A stretch of 64,000 nt of DNA from Lautropia sp. SCN 69-89. Lineage in GTDB: Bacteria > Pseudomonadota > Gammaproteobacteria > Burkholderiales > Burkholderiaceae_E. The stretch lies in contig MEED01000017.1 in NCBI GenBank assembly GCA_001724855.1, forward strand, positions 39,231-103,230, in the 5' to 3' direction. Below the pieces are notes generated by a model. That model was not told where the DNA came from. It made no database searches and saw nothing but the letters and a program-made list of their open reading frames with translations. Numbering within the stretch: position 1 is the stretch's first letter; each line of letters begins with the position of its first letter. The translations under genes and the position numbers were made by a program. Shown here piece after piece: positions 60,039-64,000 of the stretch.

Positions 60039-60680
60039 CTAGGATCGCGACGTGGCCGAGGCCTCGAGCCAATCGACCAGCGGCTCCCAGGTGGCGCGAT
60101 CCTTGTCGACGCGCTGCGAAGGCACGTCGAACACGGTGAGGCCGTGAGCGGCCAGGTGCACGTAGTTCTGCGTGTCGCGAACGTATCCGGCCACCGGCAA
60201 GCCGAGCCCGCCGACGAAGCGCGCCAGCTGCTCGGCGGCGCGGGTGCGCGTATCGACGCGCATGCCGACGATGCCGACGGTCTCGCGAAAGCGCCGCGCG
60301 TTGTCGAAGATCGCCTTAAGCTCTTCGAGGAACCGGCCGGTGGCGAGCACGTCGAACATCGAGGGCTGCAGCGGCACGACGATGCGATCGGCCACGCGCA
60401 CCACCTCGGACAGCCGCTTGCCCGCGATCTGTGCCGGTGTGTCGAGCACGACATGGGTGACGCCACGCGGCGGCCTGGCAATCTCCCCGTTCATCTCCCA
60501 GGATTCGATCGGCCGTGCGCCGGCAGGCCGAAGGTTCAGCCATTGACGCGCCGACTGCTGCCGATCGAAGTCGCCGAGCATCGTGCGCTTGCCGCTCGCG
60601 GCGTAGTAGCCGGCCAGGTTGGTCGCGAGAGTGGTCTTGCCGACACCTCCCTTCGGATTCACGACGGCTACGACAGGCAT
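60039..60680 (-). CDS. ParA-family ATPase
   Basis: The protein is 213 residues from ATG 60680. It has the deviant Walker A NPKGGVGKTTLATNLAGYYA (KGGVGKT at residues about 11-17), DFDRQQSARQWLNLR, VVLDTPAQIAGKRL and VVPLQPSMFDVLATGRFLEEL. It is the short, ParB-less type related to ParA/MinD-like positioning ATPases. No parB is next to it. The cargo is unknown. Upstream, ACAACGTTGT (60696-60705) is a small palindrome in the leader. Confidence 0.9.
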   Translation of the reverse strand: MPVVAVVNPKGGVGKTTLATNLAGYYAASGKRTMLGDFDRQQSARQWLNLRPAGARPIESWEMNGEIARPPRGVTHVVLDTPAQIAGKRLSEVVRVADRIVVPLQPSMFDVLATGRFLEELKAIFDNARRFRETVGIVGMRVDTRTRAAEQLARFVGGLGLPVAGYVRDTQNYVHLAAHGLTVFDVPSQRVDKDRATWEPLVDWLEASATSRS

Positions 60681-60750
60681 GCGGCGACCCCCACGACAAC
60701 GTTGTTCCCGCTGCAATGTTAGCAAATCGATGCACGTGGGCGCGGCCGCG

Positions 60751-61764
60751 CTACGACGGTGCTCGTGCCGCGTCGATCGCGGCGCACATCTGTTCGAGCG
60801 CATCGAGCACGCGCGGGCCCGGACGCTCCATCGTCGAGGCGTCGAATGCCGCAAAGCGCGCCGGGCCGGACGGCGCGAGCAGGCCGCGCTCGCGCCAGAA
60901 GCGTTCGCCGCGCTCGCCGTCGGTGGCCAGCACCATCGCGGGGCGGGCCGCGATCACCGCCTCGGGGTCCACGCGCGGCGCTGCGATCGCGGCATCCGAC
61001 AGCACGCTGCGCGCGCCGCAGCTGCGCACTGCATCGGCGATCACCTCGTGCTCGCCGATGCCGATCAGCGGGGACGTCCAGATCTGCACGAAGACGCGCA
61101 CCGCGGGCCGCTGCGCGTAGCGCGCGCGAATCTGCGCGAGCCGCGCGCGAAACGCCTGCGCCGCGCCCAGCGCCGTTGCGGAGTCGTCGGAAAGCCGCGC
61201 GAAACGCGCGAGCGTTGCGCCGACGTCGTCGAGCGTGCGAGGCTCGGACACGAAGACCGCGAGTCCCAGCTGCTCGAGCCGCGCCACCAACGCGCGCGGC
61301 GCGCCCGGTCCCCAGATCACGACCAGGTCGGGCGCGAGCGCGAGCAGTTGCTCGATGTCGGGTTGCGGGTAGGCCGCGACGCGTGGCAGCGAGCGCACCG
61401 CCGGCGGATAGTCGCTGTCGCGATCGACCGCGACCACCTTGTGTCCGGCTCCGCTGGCGAACAGCAGCTCGGTCGCGTGGGGCGCCAGCGAAACGATGCG
61501 CGTCGGCGACGCCGGCAACCGGACGATGCGGCCACGGTCGTCTTCGAACTGCAGCGACGACGACGACGAGGGCGATGGCGACGAGGGCGTCGAGGACGTC
61601 GATGACGACGGCAACGAGCGCGACGATTCGGGCGACGTCGTGGTCTGCGACGGCGCCGACGGCGCGACGGCACGCGGCCACCCGCTGCCGGCCACTGCCG
61701 CAGCCGCCGCTGCCGCGGCAGCCATCAGCCAGACGAGGACGCGCCGGCGCGTCGTCTGCGTCAC
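60751..61764 (-). CDS. btuF: Cobalamin ABC transporter substrate-binding protein, BtuF-like
   Basis: The protein is 337 residues from GTG 61764, which has GGGAGG upstream; the btuB stop is 13 nt away. A signal-like hydrophobic Ala stretch is followed by a Ser/Pro-rich linker of about 30 residues (SPSSSSS and similar). The helical-backbone binding domain follows: RIVSLAPHATELLFASGAGHKVVAVDRDSDYPPAVRSLPRVA, PDIEQLLALAPDLVVIWG and IGIGEHEVIADAVRSCGARSV. Cotranscription with riboswitch-controlled btuB makes B12 the likely ligand. btuC and btuD are not in the window. Confidence 0.85.
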   Translation of the reverse strand: MTQTTRRRVLVWLMAAAAAAAAAVAGSGWPRAVAPSAPSQTTTSPESSRSLPSSSTSSTPSSPSPSSSSSLQFEDDRGRIVRLPASPTRIVSLAPHATELLFASGAGHKVVAVDRDSDYPPAVRSLPRVAAYPQPDIEQLLALAPDLVVIWGPGAPRALVARLEQLGLAVFVSEPRTLDDVGATLARFARLSDDSATALGAAQAFRARLAQIRARYAQRPAVRVFVQIWTSPLIGIGEHEVIADAVRSCGARSVLSDAAIAAPRVDPEAVIAARPAMVLATDGERGERFWRERGLLAPSGPARFAAFDASTMERPGPRVLDALEQMCAAIDAARAPS

Positions 61765-61777
61765 CGCGCCTCCCGCA

Positions 61778-63652
61778 TCACCGCGCCGCGTAGCGAACGC
61801 CGACGAACAGCGAGCGCGGCGGCGAGCGGTAGCCCGCGACGGTCTCGTAGTCGCGATCGCCGAGATTGCCCGCTCGCGCGAACAGCTCCCAGTCGCGGGT
61901 GAGCCGGTACGCGGCCCATGCATCGACGAAGGCGTAGCCGTCCATCCGCTGGCCGAGCGTGTCGAAGCGGCGCGCCTGCGCGATCGCGTCGGCGCCGAAG
62001 CGCCACGGCCCCTGGTGGTGCTCGACACCGACGACGCCGTAGCGTGGTGCCCGCCGCGCCAGGTCGGCCTCGGTGCGTGTGCCGGTGAGCGGATCGACAC
62101 TCAGGCCCTCGGTGTGTTGCACCGTGGCCGAAGCGCGCAGCATCCAGGCACCGAACACCTGCCGCGCCTCGAGCGTGAGGCCGCGCACGCGCGCATGCGC
62201 CAGGTTGCGCGCGGTGTAGAACGCGTCGAGTTCGATCGCCTCGTCGATGCGGCTGCCGAACGCAGTCGCGCGCAACATTGCGTTGCCGGCGTGACGCTCG
62301 AGCGCGAGTTCGTAGCCACGCGATTTTTCCGGCCGCAGCGTCGGATTCGGCGAGAACGGGTTGTACAGGTCGTCGAAGGTGGGTGCGCGAAACGCCGTGC
62401 CGTAGCTCGCGCGCAGCAGCCACTGCGGCATGAAGCGCCAGCCCCAGGCGAGCGCACCGGTGGTCTCGGAGCCCACCGACTCGATGCGGTCGCGCCGCAG
62501 CGTGGCGCGCAGCGTGTGCTCGCCCCAGCCATGTTCGTAGCCGCCGAAGACCGAATCGGTGCCGCGGCGATCACGCGCATAGAGGAACGCGCCGCCACGG
62601 GTGACGCCGTCGCCGTCGATGGATTGCACCAGCGACTCCAGCCCGAACAACAGCTTCCCGCCCCAGGCGTCGATCGTGTTCTGCCAGGCCATCGTGCGCG
62701 AATCGGTGCGCGGCGCGAACGTGAACGCCCGGTAGCTGTAATCGATCGAGCTGTTGCCGGCACGCAGTTCGGTCTGCCAGCCGTCCAGTGGGCGCCCGCG
62801 CAGCCACGCCGACACCGCCGCCGAACGGTAATCCTGGCGTGCAGTGGCCGGCGTGGAGAACGCGTCGTCGTAGTCGACGTGGCCGTCGTTCACCAGCGCG
62901 CTCGCGCCGGCTTCCCACTGCGCGGCGAACCGATGCGCCAGCGACGCGGTCAGCGAGTGCTGGCGATTGCCGTCGCGGTCGGCCTGGTAGTCCGGACTGC
63001 CGGGGCGCGTGGACTCGAAGCCGTCCGTGCTCTCGCGAGCCAGCGACAGGGCCACGCGCGTGCCCTCGCGCGCGGCGCGGAAACCCACCTGCAACTGCTG
63101 CGTGCCCTGCGTGCCGAAGCCGACCGACGCGAACGGCCACCAGCCGTCGGCGTCGGCCTGCCGGGTGAAGATCTGCACGACGCCGCCGATCGCTCCCGAA
63201 CCGTAGAGCGCCGACGCAGGTCCGCGAACCACCTCGATGCGCTCGATCGCCGACAGCGGCAAGTGTTCCGGAACCGCGCCGCCGCTCAGCGGGCTCTCGA
63301 TACGGATGCCGTCGACCAGCACGATCGACTGCGAGTTGCGCGCGCCGCGCACGAACAGCCCGGAGACCGAGCCCGCGCCGCCGGTCTGCGAGATCTCGAT
63401 GCCGCCCGCGCTGCGCAGCAGCTCGGGCAGGCTCGAGGCGCCGGCATCGCGGATCGTCTGCGCGTCGATCACCGTCACGTCGGCGAGCGCGCGATCGATC
63501 GTGGTCTCGGTTCGCGTGGCGGTAACGACCACCGGGTTCATCGACTGGGAATACGCGTAGGAGGAAAGCAGGCCTGCAGCCAGCGCGCTCGCGCACCGGG
63601 TGGCGACCGCGAACGCGTGCGCGGCCACCGGGCTTGTGGACAGAAGGGACAT
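61778..63652 (-). CDS. btuB: TonB-dependent vitamin B12 receptor
   Basis: The protein is 624 residues from ATG 63652, chosen for AGGAG 5 nt upstream. A signal peptide ends near YAYSQ. The TonB box is in PVVVTATRTET (about 40-50). The plug domain (LPELLRSAGGIEISQTGGAGSVSGLFVRGARNSQSIVLVDGIRIESP; IERIEVVRGPASALYGSGAIGGVVQIFTR) and the beta-barrel to the terminal SPPRSLFVGVRYAAR follow. It is preceded by a cobalamin riboswitch, which identifies the ligand. It depends on TonB-ExbB-ExbD, encoded 6 kb away. Confidence 0.95.
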   Translation of the reverse strand: MSLLSTSPVAAHAFAVATRCASALAAGLLSSYAYSQSMNPVVVTATRTETTIDRALADVTVIDAQTIRDAGASSLPELLRSAGGIEISQTGGAGSVSGLFVRGARNSQSIVLVDGIRIESPLSGGAVPEHLPLSAIERIEVVRGPASALYGSGAIGGVVQIFTRQADADGWWPFASVGFGTQGTQQLQVGFRAAREGTRVALSLARESTDGFESTRPGSPDYQADRDGNRQHSLTASLAHRFAAQWEAGASALVNDGHVDYDDAFSTPATARQDYRSAAVSAWLRGRPLDGWQTELRAGNSSIDYSYRAFTFAPRTDSRTMAWQNTIDAWGGKLLFGLESLVQSIDGDGVTRGGAFLYARDRRGTDSVFGGYEHGWGEHTLRATLRRDRIESVGSETTGALAWGWRFMPQWLLRASYGTAFRAPTFDDLYNPFSPNPTLRPEKSRGYELALERHAGNAMLRATAFGSRIDEAIELDAFYTARNLAHARVRGLTLEARQVFGAWMLRASATVQHTEGLSVDPLTGTRTEADLARRAPRYGVVGVEHHQGPWRFGADAIAQARRFDTLGQRMDGYAFVDAWAAYRLTRDWELFARAGNLGDRDYETVAGYRSPPRSLFVGVRYAAR

Positions 63653-63732
63653 GGGGACTCCTGTACGCCTTGCCCACCGCAAGGCGCCGGTTCGTCAATG
63701 GATCGACGGCGCGAGGCCGCGACCCTCCCTTC

Positions 63733-63982
63733 CGGGCGGTATCCGGGCTTGCAGCGTCGGGGGCCACGCGATGCGGGGCCGACCCGGGCGGGCACTGCCT
63801 TCCCGGACCGGCGCGCGCGAGGCGACGCAGGCCCAGTGGCGATGGGTGCACGACCGTTCGCGCGAACGCGAACGCCGCTGCTTACCGTTGCGGGGGCAGC
63901 ACAGGTTGGCGACGGCCCGTGGGGCCACGCTCCCTGTTTCCCGTTTAACCACGCGTCGGCATGCAGCGCGCGGCACCGGAAG
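63733..63982 (-). promoter_or_regulatory. Cobalamin riboswitch upstream of btuB
   Basis: On the minus strand, in order: CCGGTGCC (63972-63979), GGTTAAACGGGAAACAGGGA (63931-63950), the conserved core GCTGCCCCCGCAACGGTAAG (63881-63900), the B12-box-like GCCACTGGGCC (63830-63840), CGGGAAGGCAGTGCCCGCCC, and the closing AGCCCGGATACCG (63737-63749). These are the defining blocks of the AdoCbl riboswitch. It should switch off btuB-btuF when B12 is plentiful. The remaining 80 nt to the ATG would hold the expression platform, probably sequestering the AGGAG site. This accounts for the longest gene-free stretch in the window. Confidence 0.93.
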
Positions 63983-63990
63983 CGACGGCG

Positions 63991-63996
63991 ATTATA
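63991..63996 (-). promoter_or_regulatory. -10 element (TATAAT) of the btuB riboswitch transcript
   Basis: A perfect TATAAT on the minus strand, 9 nt before the first riboswitch helix, predicts a start near 63984. The -35 would lie beyond the window end. Confidence 0.65.
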
Positions 63997-64000
63997 TGCC

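Overview
The window is a very G+C-rich stretch of a betaproteobacterial (Burkholderiales-like) chromosome. The best evidence is gene order: hrcA/nadK/recN/fur/bamE/dapB followed by tonB-exbB-exbD, grpE-dnaK-dnaJ on one strand, and a PHA depolymerase/RnfB/Nth/DUF1841 block. Coding density is very high and most long antisense frames are G+C artefacts. I see no tRNA, rRNA, insertion sequence, integrase or CRISPR array.

Region 1 (1-17.7 kb) looks like a complete catabolic island for nicotinate. A 5'-truncated 6-hydroxynicotinate reductase-like gene is followed by a UPF0280 gene, two tandem DUF1185 paralogues, a branched-chain-type ABC importer (binding protein, fused LivH-LivM permease, LivG, LivF), a MarR regulator, and nicotinate dehydrogenase NicA/NicB, the latter with three c-type haem motifs. 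Facing them are an aldehyde dehydrogenase, a CaiB-type CoA-transferase and a glutaryl-CoA dehydrogenase with a divergent LysR regulator. Together these fit nicotinate -> 6-hydroxynicotinate -> tetrahydro-6-oxonicotinate -> (ring opening, decarboxylation) -> glutarate semialdehyde -> glutarate -> glutaryl-CoA -> crotonyl-CoA. The ring-opening step has no recognised enzyme here, and the DUF1185 pair is a candidate.

Region 2 (17.7-28.6 kb) holds a ferredoxin, an unusual 1189-residue multidomain flavin/Fe-S oxidoreductase, and an overlapping phaZ-rnfB-nth trio. DUF1841, a DUF47-Pit phosphate uptake pair (pit is frameshifted), an alpha/beta hydrolase and a thiolase follow. A 70-bp imperfect palindrome lies between the thiolase and the convergent hemL-MFS pair.

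Region 3 (28.8-36.9 kb) contains hemL with an MFS transporter, then a TetR-controlled acyl-CoA pathway (AliA-like CoA ligase, two enoyl-CoA hydratases, divergent acyl-CoA dehydrogenase). A perfect 9-4-9 inverted repeat sits inside the divergent promoter. Region 4 (36.9-41.4 kb) is a two-gene NAD-linked molybdenum formate dehydrogenase with a fused NuoE/NuoF-type subunit and a cysteine-type active site.

Region 5 (41.5-57.1 kb) is housekeeping: a beta-CASP metallo-hydrolase coupled to dnaJ, dnaK and grpE (with a sigma-32-like promoter), a BON-LysM protein, hemH, hrcA, nadK, recN, fur (with a candidate Fur box), bamE, dapB, a ChaN-like lipoprotein and tonB-exbB-exbD. Region 6 (57.1-64 kb) has a TldD/TldE pair, a ParA-like ATPase, and cobalamin uptake genes (btuF-like, btuB) behind a well-conserved cobalamin riboswitch and a TATAAT box at the window's edge.
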